Source of the DNA: Rhodospirillales bacterium
GTDB taxonomy: Bacteria; Pseudomonadota; Alphaproteobacteria; Rhodospirillales; JASLLZ01
Length of the DNA: 54,065 bases
Direction: 5' to 3'
Assembly (NCBI GenBank): GCA_030746775.1
Contig: JASLLZ010000012.1
Coordinates: forward strand, 1 to 54,065
Notes under the pieces: generated by a model
The model's input: the letters and a program-made list of their open reading frames with translations, nothing else
Told to the model about the DNA's origin: nothing
The model's database searches: none
Shown here: piece by piece, positions 1-9,253 of the stretch
Numbering within the stretch: the stretch's first letter is position 1
Layout of the letters: each line of letters opens with the position of its first letter
Program-made: the position numbers and the translations under genes

Positions 1-36
1 ATGATGAAATAGGCTTAACCTTGTTGGGGGACGAAC

Positions 37-504
37 ATGACGATATTCATACGTAAATTAGCCGTTGTCGGCCTGCTCGCCGGTGTTCTTGGACTGAGCC
101 TTGCTGGAATCGCGGCGGCCGACCCGGCGGCCGAGATTAAGTTCCGCCAGAACAACATGAAGGCACTCGGCAGCCATATGGGCGCCCTGGCCGCCATGGT
201 AAAGGGTGCGCGTCCCGGTTCGCCGCTGGAAATACGCACCCACGCCTACGCCATCGGCTGGATGTCGCGCGTCGCCGGCGAATTGTTCCCCGACGGTTCC
301 GGCGCCGGCGAGACCCGCGCCAAGCCTGAAATCTGGTCCCAGCCCGACGCCTTCAAGAAAGAGTTGCGTATCTTCAAGGTGGCGGCATGGAAATTGGAAC
401 TGGCGGCCAAGGACGGCGACGCCGCTGCCCTCGGGGCCGCCTTGGGGGGTCTCGGCAAGACCTGCGGCAGTTGCCACAAGGCGTTTCGTGCCAAGAAGAA
501 ATAA
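37..504 (+). CDS. Cytochrome c' (class II c-type cytochrome)
   Basis: A 155-residue periplasmic haem protein. Residues 1-28 form a typical Sec signal peptide (basic start, hydrophobic core, cleavage near AAA-DP). The haem-binding CGSCHKAFR sequence lies close to the C-terminus, the hallmark of the four-helix-bundle class II cytochromes, whereas class I proteins carry it near the N-terminus. The length fits the family (about 130 mature residues). Family members bind NO or CO at five-coordinate haem and are thought to protect against nitrosative stress or buffer NO; that role is family knowledge and is not shown here. The ATG is preceded by GGGGGA at good spacing. A diheme cytochrome c starts about 50 bp downstream on the same strand, so the two are probably co-transcribed. 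Confidence 0.93.
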   Translation: MTIFIRKLAVVGLLAGVLGLSLAGIAAADPAAEIKFRQNNMKALGSHMGALAAMVKGARPGSPLEIRTHAYAIGWMSRVAGELFPDGSGAGETRAKPEIWSQPDAFKKELRIFKVAAWKLELAAKDGDAAALGAALGGLGKTCGSCHKAFRAKKK

Positions 505-553
505 CGGCCGGATATATTTCCTGACCCCCGGCGGCCCGCCATCACGGTCCGGG

Positions 554-1438
554 TTGCCGGGGCGAATTCTTCTCGCGGCGGGGCTCTTGTGGGCCGGCAT
601 CGTTGTTCCGGCCACCGCCGGCCAGGACGCCCAGAAGCGCGGCAAATACCTCTTCGATGCCGCCGGCTGTCTCGGCTGTCACACCAAGAAGGGCGGCAAG
701 CCATTGGCCGGCGGCCGGCGCCTGACCACCCCTTTCGGCGATTACTACAGCCCCAACATCACGTCCCATCCCGAACTCGGCATCGGCGCGTGGACCGAAC
801 CTGATCTCAAGCGCGCCCTGCGCCAAGGAATAGCCCCCGACGGCAGCCACTATTTCCCGGTTTTTCCCTACCCGTCCTATACCGGCATCACCGATACCGA
901 CATCGCCGACCTTTGGGCCTATCTCAAGACCATACCGGCGATTGCCCAGGCCAACCGCCCCCACGACACCAAACCGCCCTTCGACGTCCGAATTTTCATG
1001 GTCGCCTGGAAGGCGCTTAACTTTGAGGTCGGCCCCTTCAAGCCTGATCCAAACCTGAGCCAACAGGTCAACAGGGGTGCCTATCTGGTCGATGCAATCG
1101 GTCATTGCGGAGAATGCCACACGCCGCGCAACGCGGTCGGCGGCCTGCAACGGGAACGCCGGCTGTCGGGCAATCCGGACGGGCCGGAGGGTGAAATCGT
1201 CCCCAATATCACCCCCGATCGGGAAACCGGCATCGGGCGTTGGTCGGAAGGCGATCTGGACTCGCTATTTCGCATGGGCATGACCCCGGACGGCGACTTC
1301 GTCGGCGGCAGCATGACCGAGGTGGTGGAGAACGCCACGGGCCGCCTCGGCGAATCGGACCTGCGGGCGATGATGGCCTATCTGCGCGCCCTCCCCCCCA
1401 TACGCCACAAGGTCGAGAGCAAGAAGAAGGGGTCCTGA
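554..1438 (+). CDS. Diheme cytochrome c, periplasmic or membrane-anchored electron carrier
   Basis: About 294 residues with two CxxCH haem sites, CLGCH at about residues 39-43 and CGECH at about 185-189, each in its own cytochrome c domain with a following Met-containing region. This arrangement resembles the cytochrome subunits of membrane alcohol, aldehyde or sugar dehydrogenases, and stand-alone diheme carriers. The reading frame stays open far upstream into the cytochrome c' gene, but that part is an overlap artefact. I chose the TTG at 554 because it gives a clean signal peptide (PGRILLAAGLLWAGIVV, cleavage after ATAG). No convincing ribosome site supports it, so the exact start is uncertain. 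No dehydrogenase subunit is adjacent, so its electron donor is unknown. Confidence 0.85.
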   Translation: MPGRILLAAGLLWAGIVVPATAGQDAQKRGKYLFDAAGCLGCHTKKGGKPLAGGRRLTTPFGDYYSPNITSHPELGIGAWTEPDLKRALRQGIAPDGSHYFPVFPYPSYTGITDTDIADLWAYLKTIPAIAQANRPHDTKPPFDVRIFMVAWKALNFEVGPFKPDPNLSQQVNRGAYLVDAIGHCGECHTPRNAVGGLQRERRLSGNPDGPEGEIVPNITPDRETGIGRWSEGDLDSLFRMGMTPDGDFVGGSMTEVVENATGRLGESDLRAMMAYLRALPPIRHKVESKKKGS

Positions 1439-1556
1439 GGCCCTGGATTCCGCCCTTCCCGGCTGTTCCCCGGTCGCATGGCCGGGAATTGCGCTGCACC
1501 GGCGGAACCTTTCGTGATATGCTGGGTCGGTCCGGGCAGGGTTTGGACAAGCGGGG

Positions 1557-2711
1557 GTGCAGGTGATCCGTCCACTCACGATTACAGCCATCGGCGTCGT
1601 CATCGTCGCGTCGGCCATCGGCCTGAATTACATGTTGTGGGAGGAGGAGATCGCGAAGGGCGCTCCTCCCGACAAAGTGGCCCGGGGCGAGGCTCCGAAT
1701 GCCGCCGCGCCAAAACCGCCACTGACGTCTCCCGATGCCGAGAAGAGCGCCCCGCCCCCGGCCGATAGCCCCTCGGCCGTAGCAAGCCGAAGCCCCGCCG
1801 TGCCCGTCAAACCGGCGGCGAAACCCAAGGCGCCCAGCTTCGACGTGGTTCGCATCAACCCAAAGGGCGATACGGTAATGGCGGGTCGCGCCGAGCCCAA
1901 CAAGACCGTCATCATCAAGGACGCCGACAAGGAGATCGGCCGCGTTACCGCCGATCAGCGCGGCGATTGGGTGTTCGTCCCCGAGAAGCCCCTGCCCCCG
2001 GGAAGCCGCCGCCTCAGCCTGGAGACCCCGGCCGATGTCAAGGCTTCGGCGAAGGCCAAGTCGCCAACCGAGGTCAAGGCGCCGGTCGAGGTCAAGGCGC
2101 CGACACGCTCTGATGACGTCGTCGTCCTGGTCGTGCCGGAACCGGACAAGGACATTGCCGGAAGGCCGGCCAGCAAGCCCACCCAGCCCTTGGCGATCAA
2201 GGTGCCGCGCAAGGGGACCGGCCCGACCAAGATCCTTCAGAAACCGACGCCGGCACGCCGGACCTTCGTGCTGACCGTGGATTCGGTGGACTACGATGAC
2301 GCCGGTCAGCTGGTTGTCAGTGGCCAAGCGCCGGCCAAGGCCGTGGTGCAACTTTATCTCGACAGCCGCTTCATCGGCCGCGCCCGCGCTGACGGCGACG
2401 GCGCCTGGCTGCTCAAACCCAAGGCCCCCGTGGCGCCCGGTCTCTACACCCTGCGCGCCGATCAGGTCGACGCCGACGGCAAGGTCCTGGCACGCGTATC
2501 CCTACCTTTCTCGCGCGCCGCCTTCCTCACCGCCATGGGGCCCGGAACCTTCGTTGTCGTCCAGCCGGGCAACAGCCTGTGGCGTCTGGCGCGGCGCACC
2601 TATGGCGACGGCTTCGGATACACGGTGATCTACGAGGCCAACCGCGAACAGATCAAGGACCCTGACTTGATCTTCCCCGGACAGGTCTTCGCCCTCCCCG
2701 CCACCAATTAG
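1557..2711 (+). CDS. Ig-like and LysM domain envelope protein
   Basis: A 384-residue protein with an N-terminal membrane anchor (about residues 5-22). A Pro/Ala/Lys-rich stretch follows, then an Ig-like beta domain near residues 98-160 (ending [18 protein letters not shown]). A second low-complexity linker and another Ig-like segment (about 235-320) come next, and a C-terminal LysM domain (about 332-381, beginning [18 protein letters not shown]) completes it. LysM binds peptidoglycan glycan chains, so the protein probably bridges the inner membrane and the cell wall. This architecture is common in alphaproteobacteria but its function is not established. GTG at 1557 or GTG at 1563 can serve as start; the GGGGG run at 1553-1557 is better spaced for 1563. 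The gene lies just upstream of psd. Confidence 0.85.
   Translation: MQVIRPLTITAIGVVIVASAIGLNYMLWEEEIAKGAPPDKVARGEAPNAAAPKPPLTSPDAEKSAPPPADSPSAVASRSPAVPVKPAAKPKAPSFDVVRINPKGDTVMAGRAEPNKTVIIKDADKEIGRVTADQRGDWVFVPEKPLPPGSRRLSLETPADVKASAKAKSPTEVKAPVEVKAPTRSDDVVVLVVPEPDKDIAGRPASKPTQPLAIKVPRKGTGPTKILQKPTPARRTFVLTVDSVDYDDAGQLVVSGQAPAKAVVQLYLDSRFIGRARADGDGAWLLKPKAPVAPGLYTLRADQVDADGKVLARVSLPFSRAAFLTAMGPGTFVVVQPGNSLWRLARRTYGDGFGYTVIYEANREQIKDPDLIFPGQVFALPATN
2070..2105 (+). repeat. Two tandem 18-bp units in the linker of the LysM protein
   Basis: The 15-bp string GAGGTCAAGGCGCCG occurs at 2070-2084 and again at 2088-2102, a period of 18 bp. It encodes two copies of a Glu-Val-Lys-Ala-Pro unit in the low-complexity linker; a related Val-Lys-Ala copy precedes it. 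It looks like short in-frame slippage expansion of a flexible spacer and has no evident function of its own. Confidence 0.6.
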
Positions 2712-2742
2712 TGTCCTCGATAACTTCGCGAAAGGACGGCCC

Positions 2743-3429
2743 TTGCTGAGGACGATCTTGGTACCCATCAATCGCGCCGGATGGCCGTTCATCGCTCTGT
2801 TCGCCGGCGCCACGCTTGTGATCGCCTGGCTCGCCACGCCCGCGGTCTGGATTGGCGTCGTGCTGACGGCGTGGTGTATCTATTTCTTTCGCGATCCCGA
2901 CCGGGTCACGCCGACCCGCGAGGGACTGATTGTGGCCGCCGCCGACGGCGTGGTTCAGACCGTTGATACGGCGGTGCCGCCGGCCGAGCTGGACATGAGT
3001 CCCGAGGCACGTTCGCGCGTCTGTGTCTTCATGAACGTCTTCAACGTCCATGTGAACCGTATCCCGTGTTCCGGCACCATTGCCGCCGTAGCCTACCGCC
3101 CGGGCCGCTTCTTCAACGCATCGTTGGACAAGGCCAGCGAGCACAACGAGCGTAACAGCCTGCGCGTCGTCACGACCGACGGCATGGAACTGGCCTGCGT
3201 CCAGATCGCCGGCCTCATCGCGCGCCGTACCGTGTGCGACGTCACGCCAGGCGAGAACGTGCTGAGCGGCCAACGCATGGGCATTATCCGCTTTGGCAGC
3301 CGGGTCGACATTTACCTGCCGCCCGGCGTGGCGCCCCTGGTCGGCGTCGGCCAGCGTTCGGTTGCCGGGGAAACGGTGCTTGCCGATCTGCGCTCCCAGG
3401 AACCGGCACGCGACGGAGAAATCCGCTAG
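2743..3429 (+). CDS. psd: Phosphatidylserine decarboxylase proenzyme
   Basis: A 228-residue short-type proenzyme that decarboxylates phosphatidylserine to phosphatidylethanolamine at the inner membrane. Hydrophobic segments cover residues 9-45, followed by the conserved YFFRDPDR. The self-cleavage site that generates the pyruvoyl group is in RFGSRVD near the C-terminus (Gly185-Ser186), matching the small Psd class. The TTG start has AAGGA 7 nt upstream. The gene is followed after 11 nt by pssA, which makes its substrate, so the two form an operon for phosphatidylethanolamine synthesis. Confidence 0.95.
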   Translation: MLRTILVPINRAGWPFIALFAGATLVIAWLATPAVWIGVVLTAWCIYFFRDPDRVTPTREGLIVAAADGVVQTVDTAVPPAELDMSPEARSRVCVFMNVFNVHVNRIPCSGTIAAVAYRPGRFFNASLDKASEHNERNSLRVVTTDGMELACVQIAGLIARRTVCDVTPGENVLSGQRMGIIRFGSRVDIYLPPGVAPLVGVGQRSVAGETVLADLRSQEPARDGEIR

Positions 3430-3440
3430 GATGGGAGGCC

Positions 3441-4271
3441 ATGAACCAACCACGCGTTGAACGGCTAAGCCGACGGGACCGCCTCAAGGGTCTTCCCTTT
3501 AACCGGATGATCCCCAACATCTTGACGCTGTTGGCCCTTTGCGCCGGAATGACCGCCATCCGCTACGGCCTTCAGGAACGATGGGAGCACGCCGGCCTGG
3601 CGCTTCTGGTGGCGGCCATTCTGGACGGCCTCGACGGCCGCATCGCGCGCGTCCTCAAGGGCGCGAGCAAGTTCGGCGCCGAGCTCGATTCGCTCTCCGA
3701 TTTCATTTGTTTTGGCGTCGCGCCGGCGCTGTTGCTCTACATGTGGACGCTGAGCGGCGCCGGGCGGATCGGCTGGGTGCTGGCGCTTCTTTTCAGCGTT
3801 TGCTGCGTTCTCAGACTGGCGCGGTTCAACACCAACATGGACGAGACCGACCGGCCCGCCTGGACATCGAACTTCTTTGCCGGCGTTCCGGCGCCGGCGG
3901 GAGGCGGCCTGGTCATGCTGCCCATGTTCCTGTCCTTCCAGTTTGGCGATGGTCTGTTCAAGCAACCGGCAATGGTGGCGGTGTTCGTCGTCGTCGTGTC
4001 TGCGCTCATGATAAGCCGCATCCCGACCTTCGCCTTCAAGAAGTTCCGCGTCGCCCCGCGCTGGATCCTGCCCACCATGCTGCTGGTCGGTCTGTTCGCC
4101 GCCTCGTTGGTCAGCGCCCCATGGCTGACCATGGCGGCAACCCTCATCGTGTACATGGCCAGCATCCCGTTCAGCCTGAGGTCCTACCGAAAGTTGGAAC
4201 AAGCGCAAGGCGATACCCCGGACGCGACGCCGCTGGACGCCGCCGGGGGCGCGCCGCCGCCGAACCCTTGA
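3441..4271 (+). CDS. pssA: CDP-diacylglycerol--serine O-phosphatidyltransferase
   Basis: A 276-residue integral membrane enzyme that makes phosphatidylserine from CDP-diacylglycerol and serine. The CDP-alcohol phosphotransferase signature DG-x2-AR-x8-G-x3-D-x3-D is intact at residues 65-87 (D65, G66, A69, R70, G79, D83, D87). About seven hydrophobic helices follow, and the C-terminus is short and Pro/Ala-rich. The ATG at 3441 is preceded by GGGAGG. The frame is open further upstream, but that part overlaps psd in another frame. It sits directly after psd; the two enzymes act in sequence (PssA then Psd). Confidence 0.95.
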   Translation: MNQPRVERLSRRDRLKGLPFNRMIPNILTLLALCAGMTAIRYGLQERWEHAGLALLVAAILDGLDGRIARVLKGASKFGAELDSLSDFICFGVAPALLLYMWTLSGAGRIGWVLALLFSVCCVLRLARFNTNMDETDRPAWTSNFFAGVPAPAGGGLVMLPMFLSFQFGDGLFKQPAMVAVFVVVVSALMISRIPTFAFKKFRVAPRWILPTMLLVGLFAASLVSAPWLTMAATLIVYMASIPFSLRSYRKLEQAQGDTPDATPLDAAGGAPPPNP

Positions 4272-4278
4272 TATCCGT

Positions 4279-7200
4279 TCAATAACTGGCGGTGTCGGGC
4301 GCACGCCGGCGCCAGGCGGCCAGATTGGCGCGCAGCATGAGGGCCGAGGGCGTCACGATCAAGGTCAGCAAGGTGGCGAAGCCGAGACCGAAGACGACCG
4401 CCGTCGAGAGCTGTGTCCACCACTGCGACGACGGCGCGCCGACGCTCACCTGGCGGGTAACGAAATCGATGTTCACGCCCAGCACCATGGGCATCAAACC
4501 AAGCATCGTGGTCACCGTGGTCAGCAACACCGGGCGCATGCGCTGGGCGCCGGCGCGCAGGATGGCGTCGAGGGGCTCCCGGCCCGCTTCCATCAGGCGA
4601 TCGAAGGTGTCGATGAGGACGATGTTATTGTTGACCACGATGCCGGCCAGGGCGATGACGCCGACGCCGCTCATGACGATGCCGAAGGGCTGGCCGGTGA
4701 CGAGAAGGCCGATCAGGACGCCGATGGTGGACATGATCACCGCGGTGAGGATGAGGAAAGCTGAATAAAAACTGTTGAACTGGGTGACCAGGATGATGGC
4801 CATGATGAACAGGGCCACCGCGAAGGCCTTGACCAGGAACGCCTCGGCCTTCTTCTGTTCCTCGTCCTCGCCCTTGAAGACGACCTTGACGCCGGAATCG
4901 AGGCCGGCGCCGCCGAGCCAGGTCTGAAGCTCGCCCACCATGTCATCGGCCAACACGCCGTCGGCGACGTCGGCCTTGACGGTCATGACCCGCTTGCCGT
5001 CGACGCGTGTGATGGTGCCGACCCTGGGCTTGGCCGCCCGGCTAACGAAATTTCCGATCGGCACGCGGCCTTTCTCGGTGTTGATGCGCAGTCCGTCCAG
5101 GCGGTCGATGGTCCTGAGGGCGCTCGGATAACGCACACGGATGTCGACTTCGTCGTCGCTATCGTCGGGCCGGTACTCGCCCAGCTTGAAGCCGGTCGTC
5201 GCCAGGCGCACGGCGAGGCCGATCAAGTTGACGTCGGCGCCGAACTTGGCCGCCTGGGCACGGTCGACGCGGATTTCCCAGTCGATGCCGGGCAGCGGCC
5301 TGGAATCTTCGATGTTGACGAGGCCCGGAATACCGACGAACCCGGTCCGCACGGTCGCGACCGCGGGGGCCAGCAACCGCGGATCCGGAGCGCTGAGCTG
5401 TAGCTGGACCGGCTTGCCGACCGGCGGCCCTTGCTCTTGTTCGCGTTCGTCGATGATGATGCCGGCAAGGTCCGCGGTTCGCTGTTCGATCTCGGCGAGA
5501 ATGGCGCGGGCCGGCCGGCGATACTGCCAATCGGCCAGTTCCAGGGCAATGGTGCCGATGATGTCTTCGGCCTCCCGGCTGTCTTCCTGCTTGCCGGTGC
5601 GCGCGTAGACGCTGTCGAACTCGGTCATGTCGAGAATGCGGTCTTCGACCTGGCGCACCAAGGCGTCCTTTTCGTCGACCGAGAGGTTGCCCCGCGCGCG
5701 CACCTGCAACATGGCATGTTCGGGTTCCACCTCGGGAAAAAACTCGATGCCGTTGCCATGAACGGCATAGTACCACTGCACGCCCACAAGGACGGTCAGC
5801 GCGGCAAGGAGAACCTTGGCGGGATGGCTAAGCGCGACGCTCAGAAGGCGGACGTATTTTCCCGTCAGGCCGCCGATGTCGGAAAGCCGACCCGTGGAGC
5901 TGGCGGCCAGCGACTTGGCGCTGACCCAATCGTCCGACCCCGGACGGCCGACGTAGGCGCCAAGGGTAGGAACGAAGACCAAGGCCATAAGCAACGATGC
6001 CGCAAGGGTCGCCATCAGAGTAATGGGCAGGAATTTCATGAACTCGCCGACCACGCCGGGCCAGAACAGGAGCGGCGTGAAGGCGGCCAGGGTTGTCGCC
6101 GTCGAGGCAATGATCGGCCAGGCCATGCGCTTGGCGGCCACCGCGTAGGCCTCGTCACGATGCAAGCCCTCGGCCATCTTACGGTCGGCAAGCTCGGTTA
6201 CCACGATGGCACCGTCGACCAGCATGCCAACCGCCAGGATGAGGCTGAACAGAACGACGATGTTGATGGTCAGGCCGAGGGCCGCCAGGACCAGGATGCC
6301 GGTGAGAAAAGAGCCCGGTATTGCAACGCCGATCAGGCCCGCCGAACGCCAGCCCAAGGCCGCCACGACCACGATCATGACCAGCACGATGGCGCTGATG
6401 ACGTTGTTCTGCAGGTCCCTTAGCATGGTCCGGACGTCCTTCGACTTGTCTTGGGCATACGTCACCCGCACCGCGTCCCTGAGCGTCTCGGGCCAGGCAG
6501 CCCTTTCGGCTTCGACCAGGTCGCGTACGCTCTCAATCGTTTCAATGATGTTGGTCCCCGTACGCTTCGACACCTCAAGCGAAACGGCCGTTTTGCCATT
6601 GACCCGGGCGAAGCCCTTTGCATCCTTGAAGGTCCGTCGGATGTCGGCGATGTCGCCGACGCGCACCACGGCGTCGCCCTTGACCACCAACGGCATGGCC
6701 ATGATGTCGCGCACGTCTTCGAACAGGCCGGGAACCTTGACGGCGAAGCGCCCGCGTCCGGTATCCTGGGTGCCGGCCGGAACCAAGAGGTTGTTGCGTC
6801 CGGCGGCGGCGATCGCAGCCTCGCTGGAAAGACCGTAACTTTCGACCTTGACCGGGTCGATGATGATTTCGGCCAGGTCGTCCCGGCTTCCGACCAGTTC
6901 CGCCTTGAGCACGTTGGAAAGCCCCTCGATGTCGTCGCGCAAGTCGCGCGCCAGGCGAAACAAGGTCCGCTCCGGAACCTCGCCCGACAGGATCACGACG
7001 ATGATCGGAAAGAGACTGAAATTGACCTCGTGCACTGTCGGCTCCTCGCTGCCTTCGGGCAGGTCGGGCTTGACCAGATCAACTTTCTCGCGCACGTCCC
7101 GCAGGGCCGTGTCGGCGTCGAAGCCGGCCTCGAATTCGAGCACCACGCTGGCGCCCCCCTCGTAGCCCGAGGCGCGCATTTCCTTGATGCCCTCGATCGC

Positions 7201-7419
7201 CTTGAGCTCCTTTTCCATGGGCCGGATCAGGAGGCGCTCCGCATCCTCGGGCGAGATGCCCTCGAAGGCCATCTTCACGTAGAGGATGGGGATGTTGATA
7301 TCGGGTTCGGATTCCTTGGGGACCTCCTTGTAGGCGACGGAGCCCGAAATGAGGACGAGCGCCAGAGTCGCGACAACCATGCGCGAGCGGTCAAAGGCGG
7401 CATCGATGATCCCCTTCAC
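4279..7419 (-). CDS. RND-family efflux transporter, inner-membrane pump
   Basis: A 1046-residue pump of normal length for the AcrB/MMPL-type RND superfamily. It has an N-terminal transmembrane helix, a large periplasmic domain (about 40-340), six helices (about 340-510), a second helix and periplasmic domain (about 550-850), and a final helix set. The helix-4 region reads GMLVDGAIVV with a single Asp (D402). AcrB-like drug pumps have an Asp pair here, so the proton relay may differ. It starts with GTG, overlapping the stop of the adaptor gene by 4 nt, and is the last gene of padR-adaptor-pump. No outer-membrane factor gene is nearby. The substrate is unknown; organic toxic compounds are the usual cargo of PadR-controlled pumps (inference). 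Confidence 0.93.
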   Translation of the reverse strand: MKGIIDAAFDRSRMVVATLALVLISGSVAYKEVPKESEPDINIPILYVKMAFEGISPEDAERLLIRPMEKELKAIEGIKEMRASGYEGGASVVLEFEAGFDADTALRDVREKVDLVKPDLPEGSEEPTVHEVNFSLFPIIVVILSGEVPERTLFRLARDLRDDIEGLSNVLKAELVGSRDDLAEIIIDPVKVESYGLSSEAAIAAAGRNNLLVPAGTQDTGRGRFAVKVPGLFEDVRDIMAMPLVVKGDAVVRVGDIADIRRTFKDAKGFARVNGKTAVSLEVSKRTGTNIIETIESVRDLVEAERAAWPETLRDAVRVTYAQDKSKDVRTMLRDLQNNVISAIVLVMIVVVAALGWRSAGLIGVAIPGSFLTGILVLAALGLTINIVVLFSLILAVGMLVDGAIVVTELADRKMAEGLHRDEAYAVAAKRMAWPIIASTATTLAAFTPLLFWPGVVGEFMKFLPITLMATLAASLLMALVFVPTLGAYVGRPGSDDWVSAKSLAASSTGRLSDIGGLTGKYVRLLSVALSHPAKVLLAALTVLVGVQWYYAVHGNGIEFFPEVEPEHAMLQVRARGNLSVDEKDALVRQVEDRILDMTEFDSVYARTGKQEDSREAEDIIGTIALELADWQYRRPARAILAEIEQRTADLAGIIIDEREQEQGPPVGKPVQLQLSAPDPRLLAPAVATVRTGFVGIPGLVNIEDSRPLPGIDWEIRVDRAQAAKFGADVNLIGLAVRLATTGFKLGEYRPDDSDDEVDIRVRYPSALRTIDRLDGLRINTEKGRVPIGNFVSRAAKPRVGTITRVDGKRVMTVKADVADGVLADDMVGELQTWLGGAGLDSGVKVVFKGEDEEQKKAEAFLVKAFAVALFIMAIILVTQFNSFYSAFLILTAVIMSTIGVLIGLLVTGQPFGIVMSGVGVIALAGIVVNNNIVLIDTFDRLMEAGREPLDAILRAGAQRMRPVLLTTVTTMLGLMPMVLGVNIDFVTRQVSVGAPSSQWWTQLSTAVVFGLGFATLLTLIVTPSALMLRANLAAWRRRAPDTASY

Positions 7420-8531
7420 GACGTCTCTTCCCCCACCGTCCGGACCGGCGAGGCGGCGTCGCCGTCATCGGGCTCCGGCCGCACCCTTTGGCCGGGGCGC
7501 ACGAACTCGTGCCCCACGGTAATCAAAGTGACATTTTCGGGCAGGCCCACCAGCCATGCGCCCTCGGGGCCGTCGGCGATCAAGCGCACCGGGTGAAATA
7601 CAACCCGGCCGCCGGCGTCCACCGCCTTGACGCCGACCACGCCCTGGTCGGAGAGCGTGAGGACCGCCGGCGAGACGCGATGAGCGCGCACCCGCGCCGT
7701 CGGCAGACGCAGTTCGGCCGTCAATCCCTCGGCGACGGCGGCACCCGGATTGGCGACCGCGACCTCGACTCTGAAGGTGCGGGTGGCGTCGTCGCCCATG
7801 CGCGAGACGTAACGGACCCGCCCTTCAAGCCGCTGGCCGGTGACCAGCCGCGCCCACGCCTTGGCGCCGACGTCGATGCGCGCCACGTCGCGTTCCGAAA
7901 CCGAGCCGACGACCAAGATGGGATCGAGGTCGACTATGCGGGCAACCACGGCGCCGACGGCGACATAATCGCCGATTTCGGCCGGCCGGTTGTCGAGAAC
8001 GCCGGCGAAAGGAGCGCCGATGACGGTGTGGGCGATGTCCGTCTGGATGCGCGCCAGGGCGGCCTTGGCGGCCTCCAGCTTGGCCTTGGCCTCGGCCAGT
8101 TGGACCTTGGACCGGAACTCCTTGAGCGACAGGCGGCGCGCCGCGTCGAAAGCGATGCGTTCGTGATCGAACCGCGCCCGGGCCTCTTCAAGGCGGGCCT
8201 GACGGTCGTCCAGGGCCAGGCGGACGATGACGCTGCCGCGGCGCAAGGTTTGCCCCTTGGCGGCGCCGACGGCGACCACCCGGCCCGTTGTCTGCGCCTT
8301 TATGTCGACCTGGCGTTCCGCCTCGGTGCGACCGAAGAGCACCAGTTCATTGACCGTCTCGCGGGCGCTGAAGGCGCGGACCCTGACGCGCGGCAGGGCG
8401 GCGGCGGTTTGCGTTTCCATCGCCGCCGATAACGGCTGGCGCGGCGAATCGGCGCCGTCCAACTGGCCCGACAGGACCCAGCCGGCAACGCCGAGGCCAA
8501 GGGCGGCGGCGATGAGGTAAGAGCGTCTCAT
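7416..8531 (-). CDS. RND efflux periplasmic adaptor (membrane fusion protein)
   Basis: A 371-residue adaptor linking the inner-membrane RND pump to an outer-membrane channel. A hydrophobic signal or anchor is at residues 4-22. A lipoyl/barrel half (KAQTTGRVVAVGAAKGQ) is followed by a Glu/Arg/Ala-rich coiled-coil hairpin at roughly residues 110-165, then the second lipoyl half and beta-barrel domains. The ATG at 8531 overlaps the stop of padR by 4 nt (ATGA), and its own stop overlaps the pump start, so the three genes are translationally coupled. The frame is open upstream of 8531, but that stretch lies over padR and lacks family features. Confidence 0.92.
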   Translation of the reverse strand: MRRSYLIAAALGLGVAGWVLSGQLDGADSPRQPLSAAMETQTAAALPRVRVRAFSARETVNELVLFGRTEAERQVDIKAQTTGRVVAVGAAKGQTLRRGSVIVRLALDDRQARLEEARARFDHERIAFDAARRLSLKEFRSKVQLAEAKAKLEAAKAALARIQTDIAHTVIGAPFAGVLDNRPAEIGDYVAVGAVVARIVDLDPILVVGSVSERDVARIDVGAKAWARLVTGQRLEGRVRYVSRMGDDATRTFRVEVAVANPGAAVAEGLTAELRLPTARVRAHRVSPAVLTLSDQGVVGVKAVDAGGRVVFHPVRLIADGPEGAWLVGLPENVTLITVGHEFVRPGQRVRPEPDDGDAASPVRTVGEETS

Positions 8532-9076
8532 TGACCGCCCCCCGTCTTGGGCGCCGGGTCCGCCACTTCGTCGAACAAGAGATCGCGGTTGTTTTCCATG
8601 TACTCGATGGCCGCCCGGTAGACGGCCAGGCCGAATCCGCAGACGAATCGTCGATCGCCGGGCAGTTCCGATAGGTCGATCTCGGACATGCGGCTCACCC
8701 GCTCGGCGAAGGTGCCGAGGTACCGTTCGAAGACCCGGCGCCGCTGCGCACCGTCGAGAAGATGGCCGAAGAAAAGCATGAACAAACATTCCGAGCGCAG
8801 CGTGTCGCCGGACGGCTCCTTGCCCAGGGCTTCGCGGAAAGCCGCCATCCCCGCCGGGGCAATGCGGTAGACCTTTTTGGGCGGCCGTCCGGCCTGGGTT
8901 TCCTCGCTACAGGTCACGAGACGCTCGGCGCTCAGCTTGTTGAGGGCCGGATAGATGGAGCCGAAGCCGGCGGCGTGGAAGTGGGCGAACGGCCCCTCTT
9001 CAAAGGCTTTCTTGATCTCGTAACCACTGGCTTCACCGAGTGTCAGCACCCCTAGGCACAAGGTCTTCACGTCCAT
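8528..9076 (-). CDS. PadR-family transcriptional regulator
   Basis: A 182-residue regulator. The N-terminal winged-helix PadR domain (about 1-85) includes the LGVLTLGEASGYEIKK start and the GSIYPALNKL recognition region. The C-terminal part is alpha-helical (VirA/PadR C-terminal type) and mediates dimerisation. The ATG at 9076 was chosen because AAAGGGA stands at proper spacing and family members begin here; the frame extends 18 codons further upstream without support. It is the first gene of the efflux operon. PadR proteins usually repress their own operon and release DNA on ligand binding; a 44-bp palindrome 56-99 bp upstream is the obvious candidate operator. Confidence 0.92.
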   Translation of the reverse strand: MDVKTLCLGVLTLGEASGYEIKKAFEEGPFAHFHAAGFGSIYPALNKLSAERLVTCSEETQAGRPPKKVYRIAPAGMAAFREALGKEPSGDTLRSECLFMLFFGHLLDGAQRRRVFERYLGTFAERVSRMSEIDLSELPGDRRFVCGFGLAVYRAAIEYMENNRDLLFDEVADPAPKTGGGQ

Positions 9077-9131
9077 GACGGCTGTCCCTTTGGCGAATGA
9101 AGGAGCATATGTCGGAATGATATATGGCAAA

Positions 9132-9175
9132 GTAAAGTATATAGGCTCGATATATATCGAGCCTATATATTTTAC
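9132..9175. promoter_or_regulatory. 44-bp near-perfect palindrome, probable PadR operator
   Basis: Positions 9132-9175 form an inverted repeat centred at 9153.5. All 22 base pairs are complementary except one (9137/9170). The core is GGCTCGATATATATCGAGCC, flanked by AT-rich arms ending in GTAAA and TTTAC. It lies upstream of padR and downstream of the ABC operon on the same strand. Length, symmetry and location fit a dimer-binding operator that overlaps the efflux promoter. It has no T-run like a classical terminator, although the transcript would also fold. A second, weaker dyad (CATAT at 9106-9110, ATATG at 9122-9126) lies between it and the gene. Confidence 0.75.
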
Positions 9176-9253
9176 AGCAAGTCAGCCCTGCGTCTAACGC
9201 ATGACCAGGTCCAATGCCGCCCGATGGGCGACAGCGGCAATATGCGGCTTTGG

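Noticed and set aside
1466-1488. Stem-like sequence TTCCCCGG with CCGGGAA after the diheme cytochrome gene
   Set aside because: The stem needs a bulge and has no T-run, so I do not call it a terminator.
5431-6423. Open frame of 330 codons on the plus strand across the RND pump gene
   Set aside because: Antisense to a full-length RND protein and His/Gly/Arg-rich without any motif.
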